Source of the DNA: CAYWKU01 sp964459325
GTDB taxonomy: Bacteria; RBG-13-61-14; CAYWKU01
NCBI GenBank assembly: GCA_964459325.1
Contig: CAYWKU010000049.1
Span: forward strand, 1 to 23,120
Length of the DNA: 23,120 nt
Direction: 5' to 3'
Part shown: piece by piece, positions 7,066 to 14,720 of the stretch
Numbering within the stretch: position 1 is the first letter of the stretch
How the letters are laid out: each line of letters opens with the position of its first letter
Notes under the pieces: model-generated
What the model was told of the DNA's origin: nothing
The model's input: only the letters and a program-made list of their open reading frames with translations
Databases searched by the model: none
Translations under genes and position numbers: made by a program

Positions 7066-8034
7066 TTAATCAAGTAGACTCACGAGCTTTTCATCGCGCG
7101 CGGTTTGCCATATCGAGCCGAGCACGTTTTCGACGTTTTTCACGTTGAAATTGCTGGCCAACGTAAACAAAAACATGCCTGAAGCCTTGCCGTCCTCGTA
7201 CATTCTCCGGCAAGCCTCTACCATGTGATTGATGCGCTCCTGTGAGGTGGTCACGGTTAACACGCGGGGATGTTCAAACCCGAAATTCTTTTTGAACGCG
7301 CCGGAAATTTTACAATGTCGGTAGCCGAATAATTTCTTGGCAAAAAAAGACCTCTTGAGAAATGTGTATCTAACGATGGGTTGCGTAGCCCGATCTGCCT
7401 CGAGAAAATAGTAAGCCTTATTATAATTCGGATTTTCCTCCAGGAATCGTAACCCGAAAAGTGCATCGGGTTTTAGGTTATAACGCATATTTTGAGTCTT
7501 TCCTTTTTCTTCGCGGTTGATATTGATTTTTAAAACCGGTTCACCCTGGACTATTTTTTCCTGTTCAATCAATTCAATTTCCCCGTGTCTGTCGCAAGCA
7601 AGTTTCAATGTCGCCTTGAAGGTCGCAATCATTAGTGTGTGGTTCAAAAAGATATTTTTTACATCACGGTTTTTACTCGTCCAGTCAACCTTCTTTTTAG
7701 GAATTCCGAACATTTCGTGCAATAGCTCGATTCCCTTGTTTCCAACGGCGTAAACCATCTGGCCAGAACCGGGCTCGAAAGGACGCACCTGCTCATGTGG
7801 ACGGTCCAAAAAGCCCGCATGAAATAAAAGGTTGAGTCGCCTCAACACCCCTTGTTTACTACCTCCTATAAAAGCGGCAATTAAATCTGAAGACAAAAAG
7901 CGATACAGGTAAATCAATAAAATAATATTCAAGTCCCTTTCCTGTAGCCGTATAGTGACATCGTTAATTCTTTTATACTTTGGCTTCCGCTGTTGCTCTT
8001 TAATGGCCGTGGCTTTTATCAAATTGCTTTTCAT
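7066..8034 (-). CDS. Replication-relaxation family-like protein
   Basis: The 322-residue protein starts with a basic tail and a winged-helix segment (about 30-85: RDLNIILLIYLYRFLSSDLI, then GVLRRLNLLFHAGFLDR), followed by the YAVGNKGIELL motif and a mixed C-terminal domain with KPDALFGLRF, where conserved acidic residues may form a nuclease-like core. This layout resembles the replication-relaxation family (PF13814) found on plasmids and integrative elements, often beside TraG/VirD4-like ATPases as here (7-bp gap). A role in initiating replication or DNA processing of the excised element is inferred. ATG at 8034 has GGGAG upstream. I cannot name catalytic residues. Confidence 0.65.
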   Translation of the reverse strand: MKSNLIKATAIKEQQRKPKYKRINDVTIRLQERDLNIILLIYLYRFLSSDLIAAFIGGSKQGVLRRLNLLFHAGFLDRPHEQVRPFEPGSGQMVYAVGNKGIELLHEMFGIPKKKVDWTSKNRDVKNIFLNHTLMIATFKATLKLACDRHGEIELIEQEKIVQGEPVLKININREEKGKTQNMRYNLKPDALFGLRFLEENPNYNKAYYFLEADRATQPIVRYTFLKRSFFAKKLFGYRHCKISGAFKKNFGFEHPRVLTVTTSQERINHMVEACRRMYEDGKASGMFLFTLASNFNVKNVENVLGSIWQTARDEKLVSLLD

Positions 8035-8041
8035 TCAGGAC

Positions 8042-9496
8042 TCACTCCCTATACGAATCTGGTTCTTCATCCGCGCCACTGCCATTGCCGGAAAACGGTG
8101 CTTCCATTTCCTCGAGTTCCCGATAAATTACGTCGAGGGGACGGTTAAAGTGCGAGGCGCTTATCTCACGTATCTTTTCCTCAAGTTCGGGATTTACCGC
8201 CGGATACTCGACTGGAATCGTAGTGGCAACATAGGGGTGAGGGTTTTTGCGCCCCTTAAGCTTTATGTAGCATTCGCCAACACTTTGCGTCATTATTTCC
8301 TGGATACTGTTCTCTACTTCTTCCTGGATTGTGTAGTACAAGGGGCGGCCCTTCTTGCCTGTTAAAATGTTACCGTCCCAGTATTTGACGCGTTCCCCCG
8401 AATATGTAAACATTTCCCGGCTCATTCGTTCTGCGTCACGGCGGCCCACATTGAAACAAACCAATGTGGCGCAGTTGCCCAGCGCGATATCTACATAATC
8501 ATCTTCCAGTTGAGATAAACTTTGATGAAACAAATTTAAAGATGCTTTATATTTCCGGCCGCCTTCCAAAATTGGTAAGAAAAATTCGGGGTGGAATATT
8601 TCGTGCATTTCATCACAATATAAAGAGACGGGGACGCGCCGTTCTTCCGGTAATTCGTCGCGTGAGACAATCGCCTGTTGAATTTTCGCAAATAAAAGAA
8701 CGCCGAACAATCGGCGACTTTCGGTTTTCAGGTGGCTTCTGGACAGATTGACCAAAATTATTTTCCCCTCGTTAAGGGCCTTATAAAAATCAATAGTGCT
8801 CCGCTGTTGGCATAGGATAAATTTTAAAAATGGGTTAGAAACAAACGCACTGATCTTATTTCTCGATGACTCGACGAATAGCTTTTGATCGTTGCTTCGG
8901 AACGTATCGAAAACCTGTTGCCAGTAAAGGCGCAAGTCGACATTTCTGGAATTATTCACAATGGCCTTCCTGAAAACGGTGTCTACCAAGAGCCTGGGCA
9001 TAGACGCGATTGTCAGTCCGTGTTCTTCCAAGAGAAGGAACGAATGTCTTAAAATGTCTTCCATTCGCGCGCCCCATGCATCCCTCCAAATGCTTTTGAA
9101 AGCCGAAATAAGCTCATCCACAATCTCGTAGGGGTCGGTGCCGGGCACTTTTTCGAGCACGTTGATGCCGATCGCGCCGCGCTTCCGGTTGACAGGCTCA
9201 ATGAGAACAATGTTATCGGCCATCGGGCGATTTTCAGACTGCAAAGCGACAAAATTCAAGAGGTTGCGATGCAGATCGCCATGAGGGTCTAATACGACCA
9301 CAGACCTTCCGCCATTTTCAAGCGCATCACGTATGTCTTGCGTGGCAAGCGTATAAAGCAGACGGGTTTTGCCTGTACCGGACCCGCCGAGTGCATAAAG
9401 GTGAGGATTGGCAACGCCTTTGTGGATTATTTTCCTATTCCAGCGCAGCCAACTATCGAACGGGTACCCTCGCGCTATGACCTGCTTGTGTTTCAT
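8042..9496 (-). CDS. VirD4/TraG-like DNA-transfer ATPase
   Basis: The 484-residue protein carries a Walker A motif GGSGTGKT (37-44), a Walker B-type VVVLDPHGD (Asp70), and a second acidic pair LYCDEMHEIF (Asp295, Glu296), followed by FHQSLSQL and GRRDAERMSRE with a possible arginine finger. This order matches the HerA/FtsK superfamily and especially TraG/VirD4 coupling proteins, which pump DNA during conjugation. Unlike classical VirD4 it has no N-terminal membrane helices; the two small membrane proteins encoded just upstream might supply anchoring. ATG at 9496 has AGGAG and overlaps the preceding stop by 4 bp. No VirB4 or other secretion gene is visible in the window. Confidence 0.8.
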   Translation of the reverse strand: MKHKQVIARGYPFDSWLRWNRKIIHKGVANPHLYALGGSGTGKTRLLYTLATQDIRDALENGGRSVVVLDPHGDLHRNLLNFVALQSENRPMADNIVLIEPVNRKRGAIGINVLEKVPGTDPYEIVDELISAFKSIWRDAWGARMEDILRHSFLLLEEHGLTIASMPRLLVDTVFRKAIVNNSRNVDLRLYWQQVFDTFRSNDQKLFVESSRNKISAFVSNPFLKFILCQQRSTIDFYKALNEGKIILVNLSRSHLKTESRRLFGVLLFAKIQQAIVSRDELPEERRVPVSLYCDEMHEIFHPEFFLPILEGGRKYKASLNLFHQSLSQLEDDYVDIALGNCATLVCFNVGRRDAERMSREMFTYSGERVKYWDGNILTGKKGRPLYYTIQEEVENSIQEIMTQSVGECYIKLKGRKNPHPYVATTIPVEYPAVNPELEEKIREISASHFNRPLDVIYRELEEMEAPFSGNGSGADEEPDSYRE

Positions 9497-9729
9497 CTTC
9501 TCCTGCCCGGTAATTTCTTTTTCAAGAGCGGCTTGAGAAGCTTCGACAAGAGATAGCCCAGCGGCCAGAGCAATATCTTCAAGGTCAGTCCCAAGGTCTT
9601 GCCAATACCCCTGAAAAGCTTGCCGAAAAGCCCTGGGTAAACGCTGTTCAGGAATGCTTTCGCTATCAGCAAGGCGAATCCCAGGAATATCATGCTTGCC
9701 ATGAAATCGTGGGTCACGTTGCTTTCCAT
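9493..9729 (-). CDS. Small basic membrane protein of unknown function
   Basis: A 78-residue protein starting at ATG 9729 (MESNVTHDF), chosen because GGAGG lies just upstream; an in-frame ATG at 9756 would run into the preceding gene and has no such site. It has two hydrophobic segments (about residues 9-33 and 44-66) and a very basic end (LLKKKLPGRRR), so the C-terminus is probably cytoplasmic. Its stop overlaps the ATPase start by 4 bp, implying translational coupling and perhaps a membrane partner role for that soluble ATPase. I do not recognise the family. Confidence 0.7.
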   Translation of the reverse strand: MESNVTHDFMASMIFLGFALLIAKAFLNSVYPGLFGKLFRGIGKTLGLTLKILLWPLGYLLSKLLKPLLKKKLPGRRR

Positions 9730-9730
9730 T

Positions 9731-9901
9731 TCAGCCTCCGAGAAACATGTGAACAAGAATGTTCACGGCAATGAGGAGCAACACCCACTTGAAGAATAGT
9801 TTTGCGAACCTTGAGTTGAAGCCGCCAAACATGACGGCGTAGGCAGCACCGAGAAGAAGAAGCGCCGCTAATGGAGGAGCGTAAAGATCAAAAAGTATCA
9901 T
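9731..9901 (-). CDS. Very small two-helix membrane protein
   Basis: A 56-residue reading frame opens with MILFDLYAPPLAALLLLGAA and ends VNILVHMFLGG. It has two hydrophobic stretches (about 8-25 and 35-52) separated by a short basic loop (NSRFAKLFFK). The ATG at 9901 has AAGGGAG seven or so bases upstream. The stop codon is 1 bp from the next start, whose ribosome site lies inside this gene. The size and layout resemble small subunits of membrane complexes, but I cannot assign a family. Confidence 0.65.
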   Translation of the reverse strand: MILFDLYAPPLAALLLLGAAYAVMFGGFNSRFAKLFFKWVLLLIAVNILVHMFLGG

Positions 9902-9920
9902 TTTTTATTGCTCCCTTTCT

Positions 9921-11057
9921 TTACTTCAGTTCGCTGATGCCATTCCAGTAAATGTCGAATTGTTTTGCTCCACAACGCTTGAATAATTCCTTCCAGCATT
10001 CTTCAAGCTTTTTATCAACCAGGGCCGAGTTGGAAACATACGAACCAAGTCCGTACATCTGTACTTCGACGCCAGAGAGGTCGGGAAGCTGGCCTGTCTG
10101 TTCAAGAACTTTCACGAACGCTTCGGGGCTTGGTATACGGCGCTCCAGGTTTATGCCGGTCAAGGCGTCTACCTGCCTGCCGTCGGTGAGCATCAGAGCC
10201 ACACGGCGGCCATTTCTTTCCTTTAAATCATCCGCCGCAAGGCCCAGAGCCTGCACGATTGCGCTCGAGGAACCCCTTTCCTTGGGCAGTTTCAGGCCGG
10301 TTATCTCACCTCGTTTCACCAACATGAACGCCATTTGCTCGCCGGGGGTTCGCCCTGAAACACTGTAAAAAAACATCCTGCTGGACGACTGTCTTCCGGC
10401 ACCGACATACCATACCATAAAACTACCCCCACCCGATTTAAGCGCGTTGTTTACGAAAAGTTCATAGGCAGCCGCGAGGTTGTTCGAATTACAGGCCAAA
10501 AAATGCGTAGAGTCTGAGATGTCGCATACGACACTCAGGTTGAAGGGCTGGATATTCTCCTTATTATGCGGGGAAACAATATATTCCTTAACGGTATGCC
10601 AGGAATTGCTTAGATTGTTCGGAATAACATATATCTTAGTTGAGCCGGTAGTATGATCGAGTAATCCGTCCGGGGAAAAGCTAAGCACCACAGCGGGGCC
10701 GTTCTGAATAACCTGTTTGATGGTTTCTGTTGAGTTAGCATGAAATTGGGCCTTTCTATTATTCCTCCGCCCGCCCCATGCCTTGGGGATAGTGATATTT
10801 ATGAGCATGGCGTACGTATTCTGGCCTGGATGTAATTCAATGACGGAAAATGACGAATATGGAAGAGCGAGGCCGGTTTCTCGCTCCCATGTCTTGAAAT
10901 AACTTAGAATCAAGGTTTTATTCGCCTTAACCCCGTCCGCATCCACGATTACCTCATAGTGGATCGGGGCATCCACTTCCATGCCCGCAGATGTGGTGCA
11001 CCCAGCCACCACCATGCAAAGGTAAAAAATACTGATAACCGACATCAATTTTTCCAT
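9921..11057 (-). CDS. Lipoprotein with a VWA-like domain
   Basis: The 378-residue protein begins with a lipoprotein signal (hydrophobic residues 5-19, lipobox VVAGC, lipidated Cys20), so it should be anchored to a membrane outside the cytoplasm. Residues about 170-345 look like a von Willebrand factor A fold: FNLSVVCDISDSTHF supplies a DxSxS MIDAS metal site (Asp179, Ser181, Ser183), RGSSSAIVQAL may give the second loop, and VALMLTDGRQVD the conserved Asp292. VWA domains bind protein partners through a metal ion. Residues 30-165 are unrecognised. ATG at 11057 has AAAGGAG upstream. It sits between the coiled-coil membrane protein and the small membrane proteins, which suggests one envelope complex. 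Confidence 0.7.
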   Translation of the reverse strand: MEKLMSVISIFYLCMVVAGCTTSAGMEVDAPIHYEVIVDADGVKANKTLILSYFKTWERETGLALPYSSFSVIELHPGQNTYAMLINITIPKAWGGRRNNRKAQFHANSTETIKQVIQNGPAVVLSFSPDGLLDHTTGSTKIYVIPNNLSNSWHTVKEYIVSPHNKENIQPFNLSVVCDISDSTHFLACNSNNLAAAYELFVNNALKSGGGSFMVWYVGAGRQSSSRMFFYSVSGRTPGEQMAFMLVKRGEITGLKLPKERGSSSAIVQALGLAADDLKERNGRRVALMLTDGRQVDALTGINLERRIPSPEAFVKVLEQTGQLPDLSGVEVQMYGLGSYVSNSALVDKKLEECWKELFKRCGAKQFDIYWNGISELK

Positions 11058-11149
11058 AACCGTCTACTCCTTTCGAGACCCCTTTATCGAGGTCATTTTG
11101 GTGGGGGGATTCGTGTGAATCATCCCTGTTATCGGTTAGCGAACATTCT

Positions 11150-12457
11150 TTACTTTTTCCTGTTCTTTTTCTGCATGCTCTGAAATAAAAACTTATCTGC
11201 CACAAGCGCCGAATAATGTTCATCCAGGTATGCAGTGAGAATTTTTTCTTCCCAGAGGATTGTCGATTTGATTTTTTCGATCTCCTTTTCGGCCTTTGAG
11301 TAAAGCTCCTCGATTTTCCGTTGGGCATCCCGCTTTTTTTCCCGCAGGCTCTCAATGGATTTCGTCAACGTCTTAATTTCAGCGTTGCGAATAATAGGAA
11401 AATCGGCCGGGTTGCTTTCGGAATATTGCACTTCGAGCAAGCCACTATCCGCCTTGCGCCCTGTAACTTTATAAGTCAAGTACCCAACGATGTAAGGCAA
11501 CAGAAAGACGAGCAAAATTTGAGTGGCTTCCACAATTTCGTTTCTATCGCTAGACGAAATTTCCTGGCGAAGAGGGTTCGATAGACTCTCTGTGCGCAAA
11601 TCGCCTATACCTAGAGAAATTAAGGCCTGAAAACTTACCGCCGCCAAAATAAGAACAACTATAACTGTCTTCCGGCCTCTGGATATGGCATTGTTGTATA
11701 TCAGAGCTGTCCACTGTATAACGTTATGAGCCAGAAGTATTAAAGCTCCCGTTGCGATGACAGAAAGTGCCGGGGGGATGGATTCGACAAACCATCTAGG
11801 ATAGTGCTTCAATCCGGGGGCTTCTGTATCAATTAGCTCAGAAAAGGCCAATAACGTCAGAATTGCTTCCGCTGCCGACATTGAAATTATTCCTACATAG
11901 CTTAAAGGTTCTGTCCAGCTGAAATTACTCCACCATGCATGCATTTTTTGTCCCCAAAAATGACCGCTTTCGTCCGCAGCTTGGTCTGAATCACGGATGC
12001 GAGCCGCCAGATCGAACTCCTTCTCAGCGATGCCCTTGCCGGTATCTTCTTTGCTCTCCACGGCTTCGGTCATTTGTTCCGCCATTTTTTGGGCGCGTAT
12101 AGGGTTAACTGGCCTTAAAAAGGAAATGACTTTTGCAAACAATTGTGAGCCATGAAAAATTTCTGCTGTTTTCTGGGTCCAGGAAAGCAAATCCGCTGCC
12201 CATGGCGGAAATATTATGGCCTTGATCGGCTTCTTTATTTCCGCCTCGGGCAAAACTTGAACATCGTTTTTTAGCTTGAGGTAATCGGTTTGCGGGCAAT
12301 GTTCCCGGTACTCTGCCGAGCGCGTTTTAAGAAACTCCTCGCATGAGATGCCACACTTTACCGCTTTACGCGCCATTCGCCGGCTTTTACACGAGGAATG
12401 CCGTATTACTCCATTCCACCGTAAAAAAAACGCTTTTGGCGACCATAAAATTTTCAT
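11150..12457 (-). CDS. Four-helix membrane protein with a coiled-coil tail
   Basis: The 435-residue protein has a polar N-terminal region (1-180) with four cysteines (23, 35, 39, 54), four predicted membrane segments (about 187-208, 226-247, 264-283, 311-330) and a charged C-terminal coiled coil (about 359-402, rich in SLREKKRDAQRKIEELYSKAE-like heptads). Both termini are probably cytoplasmic. I do not recognise the family. Its ATG at 12457 has AGGAG eight bases upstream and overlaps the preceding stop codon by 4 bp. Position in the mobility operon suggests a structural part of a membrane complex with the VWA lipoprotein. Confidence 0.75.
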   Translation of the reverse strand: MKILWSPKAFFLRWNGVIRHSSCKSRRMARKAVKCGISCEEFLKTRSAEYREHCPQTDYLKLKNDVQVLPEAEIKKPIKAIIFPPWAADLLSWTQKTAEIFHGSQLFAKVISFLRPVNPIRAQKMAEQMTEAVESKEDTGKGIAEKEFDLAARIRDSDQAADESGHFWGQKMHAWWSNFSWTEPLSYVGIISMSAAEAILTLLAFSELIDTEAPGLKHYPRWFVESIPPALSVIATGALILLAHNVIQWTALIYNNAISRGRKTVIVVLILAAVSFQALISLGIGDLRTESLSNPLRQEISSSDRNEIVEATQILLVFLLPYIVGYLTYKVTGRKADSGLLEVQYSESNPADFPIIRNAEIKTLTKSIESLREKKRDAQRKIEELYSKAEKEIEKIKSTILWEEKILTAYLDEHYSALVADKFLFQSMQKKNRKK

Positions 12458-12651
12458 AGTCCAAACTCCTGTAATTCATTTTTTGGCGGCGCTAGAACGC
12501 CTTTAGTGGTGGCAAGATGAATATGAGATGTCGAGACAAATAAAGGGTGGCGGGGATATGGGCTGGAGCAAAAACGGCGCCGAGAGACTACTCCGTTATT
12601 GGGGAAATATCCCCACTTGCTTTTTTTTAAAAAGATGCTAGCGTAAATCAT
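12454..12651 (-). CDS. Possible small protein of unknown function
   Basis: A 65-residue frame starting MIYASIFLKKSKW. The start at 12651 is backed by AAAGGAG at ideal spacing, and the stop overlaps the next start by 4 bp, both signs of a real gene. Against this, the composition (many S, P, H, R) is not protein-like in the second half and I recognise nothing. It may be a leader peptide that couples translation of the downstream membrane protein. Confidence 0.4.
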   Translation of the reverse strand: MIYASIFLKKSKWGYFPNNGVVSRRRFCSSPYPRHPLFVSTSHIHLATTKGVLAPPKNELQEFGL

Positions 12652-12731
12652 AAAGGCTCCTTTCATATTTCGTGTTTGGGGCCTTTAAGGGCGGCTGTGC
12701 TCCTCGGTGCATGCCCACTCTAATTTTCGAC

Positions 12732-13037
12732 TCAAGTAACACGACTTTGCGCCTCACCATCCTCCGACCCAACTTTTTCATTTTCAACACGCATGCATAG
12801 CTTGCCAATGGTTACCTCTCTTTTCAGCAATAGGTAAGATTTGAAGCTGTTGTAAAGGGCTTTGCTCATATGATTCTTCAATTTGGCGCTGGGAGAATAG
12901 CGTTTTTCCGACAGCCTAGTCTTAACCCTTAGAAGCGTTTTCACCGCTTCATAGAGGTCATCGTGCAGTTGAATCAACGCCGCATCGTCCGTCTTCAACG
13001 GCGTTACATCATTGCTTATGAGCTTCCTTTTGGACAT
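12732..13037 (-). CDS. Small charged helical protein, unknown
   Basis: The 101-residue product is mostly charged helix (LHDDLYEAVKTLLRVKTRLSEKR, then a basic stretch KLKNHMSKALYNSFKSYLLLKRE) with a polar tail. No membrane segment or known motif is visible. The start at 13037 has a strong AAGGAGG six bases upstream. It is the first gene of the minus-strand mobility run and divergent from the gene at 13145. A DNA-binding accessory role is possible but is only a guess from size, charge and position. Confidence 0.65.
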   Translation of the reverse strand: MSKRKLISNDVTPLKTDDAALIQLHDDLYEAVKTLLRVKTRLSEKRYSPSAKLKNHMSKALYNSFKSYLLLKREVTIGKLCMRVENEKVGSEDGEAQSRVT

Positions 13038-13144
13038 CTTTCGCCTCCTTCTTTTTTTTGTTTTTTCCTTTCTCCTTCGAAACTGCTATCATCTTTCAAA
13101 CCGAAAATAACAAAAAAGCTTACAAGAAAAAGGAAAAAGACACT
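13038..13144. promoter_or_regulatory. AT-rich divergent intergenic region
   Basis: This stretch separates the leftward mobility genes from the rightward gene at 13145 and must hold both promoters. On the plus strand TATCAT (13087-13092) is a good -10 but lacks a matching -35. On the minus strand TTGTTA-N17-GATAGC is weak. Long A and T runs suggest bent DNA. Confidence 0.35.
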
Positions 13145-14473
13145 GTGGCGCAAATATCTGAAATTGCAATAGAATTTCGCTACAAAGATAAGGATTCACC
13201 TCCCGAGCCTTTTTTAATCATTAATGGCTCAGAACGATTCGAATGTAGCGACAGAATTAGAGGTGCCTACGGTTTTGATGAGATTGCTTTGGATGGACGC
13301 TTCTGGAAGTACTTTATTCTCCTTGCCCTTAGACGTTACTATGGCGAAAATGAAGGATGGGTGGCAGCCAATGAGTTGAGCAGGCTATTTGATAAAAGCA
13401 TATCCGAGGGAGGCCAAGCTACCAGAAAATACTTCCAACGAAGGTTGAAACTTTACAATGACCGTGATGTGTTAAGCAGGTCTTATTTAATTCAGTATCT
13501 ACCGGAAACTTTGAGCGGTTATCAAGGTATCAGACATGGCATCAGAGGGGTTTCCGTGGGGCCTTATCGAGTCAGCGTTGGCCCTCCATCATTGCGTATA
13601 AACCCGCAAGAGTGTTGGAGGTATATCCTCGGCCCGGAGCGTGTTATAAACATTACGCCCGATTTTTCGCCACTTGAAGTCATTGAACAAGCCGATGTTC
13701 TTTTTAATGGGGGCAAATTAATTGAAAATCGCTTGCTTCTTAACAATATCTTGGGGCACCTGTATGTTCAGCAAAATCAAAAAAATCTCCAATTACTCGG
13801 AGACCTTTGGCGGAAACTTTCCATCACGGAAATGCATCTCGGTATTTCACCCGCCTCTATAATATCGGCAGATAACGCTATAAACATTTTCAGAAAAATC
13901 GGGAGAAACAATTACTCAATCAGTGATTGTATTCACACCAAAGCTAACGCCTATGGCCAGCTAAACTTGTATAATGAGGCAATACGGGCATGTAGGGACG
14001 CGGAATACCTGTTGAGGGCAAGGGTGAGCTCAATTAGAAAAAAGACTCAACCATTATCCCACATTCTTGTCAACGAAGGAAAATTTATTTCCATTTTGGG
14101 TAATAGCTATTCAGGAAAAAGGGTTCTTGAAAAGGCAAAGGATAAAGCGATGTCCGGCACTTCCATCGGCACGGTTGCAACGATGGACATTCGTCTTGCC
14201 CAGCATTATATTCGTAATGAGGATTGGACACCTGCAGAAAACATCATTTCAAGAATAGAGGGAATTACGAAGCAGTTAAACACCAACGAATACTCCCTTT
14301 TTCTGCGAACCAATTGCGAATTCTTCGTTCACACAAAACAATGGGACGAAGCCCGGAAATGGTGCAAGAAAACAAGGGATTTTGGAATTCAACTTAGCCG
14401 CCGCAACCTCATGCGGCGACTTGCGCCGATTATTGCGGAACTAAGGCGTTTCGGGCAATGGGATGAGGATTAA
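13145..14473 (+). CDS. Putative winged-helix regulator with helical (TPR-like) repeats
   Basis: I start this gene at GTG 13145 (begins MAQISEIAIEF, 442 residues): AAGGA precedes it, and the frame upstream is low-complexity with only a TTG. Near residues 50-110 a segment (FWKYFILLALRRYYGENEGWVAANELSRLF, then ATRKYFQRRLKLYND) resembles the winged helix of OmpR/SARP-type regulators. From about 180 to the end the protein is all-helical with repeat-like units (NNILGHLYVQQ, KANAYGQLNLYNEAIRACRDAEYLL, DIRLAQHYIRNEDWTPAENIISRI) typical of TPR-like folds. Such proteins often sense a ligand or partner. It is the only plus-strand gene of the island and may control the divergent operon. Confidence 0.6.
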   Translation: MAQISEIAIEFRYKDKDSPPEPFLIINGSERFECSDRIRGAYGFDEIALDGRFWKYFILLALRRYYGENEGWVAANELSRLFDKSISEGGQATRKYFQRRLKLYNDRDVLSRSYLIQYLPETLSGYQGIRHGIRGVSVGPYRVSVGPPSLRINPQECWRYILGPERVINITPDFSPLEVIEQADVLFNGGKLIENRLLLNNILGHLYVQQNQKNLQLLGDLWRKLSITEMHLGISPASIISADNAINIFRKIGRNNYSISDCIHTKANAYGQLNLYNEAIRACRDAEYLLRARVSSIRKKTQPLSHILVNEGKFISILGNSYSGKRVLEKAKDKAMSGTSIGTVATMDIRLAQHYIRNEDWTPAENIISRIEGITKQLNTNEYSLFLRTNCEFFVHTKQWDEARKWCKKTRDFGIQLSRRNLMRRLAPIIAELRRFGQWDED

Positions 14474-14490
14474 TCTCTGATTTTTCGAGA

Positions 14491-14631
14491 TCAGCTCAAA
14501 ATATTGTGCTTTTTGAAGATTTCGAGGAAGGTCGGCGTCGCAAAGCCGACAGAATAGGTCGCGTGAAGCGTCTCAATGTAGGCCTTTTCCTTGTAAACCT
14601 TGAGTTGTTTTGCACCTTCATCGGAAATGAC
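14491..14631 (-). pseudogene. C-terminal fragment of an unidentified protein (copy 1)
   Basis: The minus strand is open for 46 codons and ends KEKAYIETLHATYSVGFATPTF, then LEIFKKHNILS-stop. There is no start codon, and an in-frame TAG bounds it at 14632-14634. The last ~20 residues recur at 15627-15704 with almost only synonymous changes, so this was once translated. Beyond the TAG the same frame continues with protein-like sequence (PIFDVKTGRVFSIVHGYKA), while the opposite strand offers a CPICG-containing frame ending at 14736; I cannot tell which is the relic. Family unknown. Confidence 0.5.
14506..14567. repeat. 62-bp diverged direct repeat, copy 1
   Basis: Aligns without gaps to 15642-15703 in the same orientation, 56 of 62 bases identical. 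Five of the differences fall at silent third positions of the minus-strand frame HATYSVGFATPTFLEIFK. The two copies bracket the membrane-protein gene at 14721-15605. Confidence 0.85.
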
Positions 14632-14641
14632 CTATTCTGTC
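14548..14641. repeat. 13-bp perfect inverted repeat
   Basis: GACAGAATAGGTC (14548-14560) and its exact reverse complement (14629-14641) are 68 bp apart. The left arm lies within copy 1 of the 62-bp repeat, and the right arm contains the in-frame TAG that ends the relic frame. It may mark a rearrangement breakpoint; the spacing is too large for a terminator. Confidence 0.7.
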
Positions 14642-14720
14642 CGATTTGTGGGGATAGCCTTGTATCCGTGGACTATGGAGAATACCCGTCCTGTTTTCAC
14701 ATCGAAAATTGGGCACGCCG

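Noticed and set aside
9493..9756. 87-residue version of the small membrane protein from ATG 9756
   Set aside because: It overlaps the preceding 56-residue gene, and the internal ATG at 9729 has GGAGG at proper spacing.
11058..11149. Terminator in the gap before the VWA lipoprotein gene
   Set aside because: Only a 5-bp stem (GATTC/GAATC) without a T-run is present; genes on both sides are probably in one operon.
11150..12457. Zinc-binding domain from the N-terminal cysteines of the membrane protein
   Set aside because: Cys23, 35, 39 and 54 are not in paired CxxC motifs; there is not enough to claim a metal site.
13058..13144. N-terminal extension of the plus-strand regulator from TTG 13058
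   Set aside because: The extra 29 codons are low-complexity, start from a rare TTG without a ribosome site and would use up the divergent promoter region.
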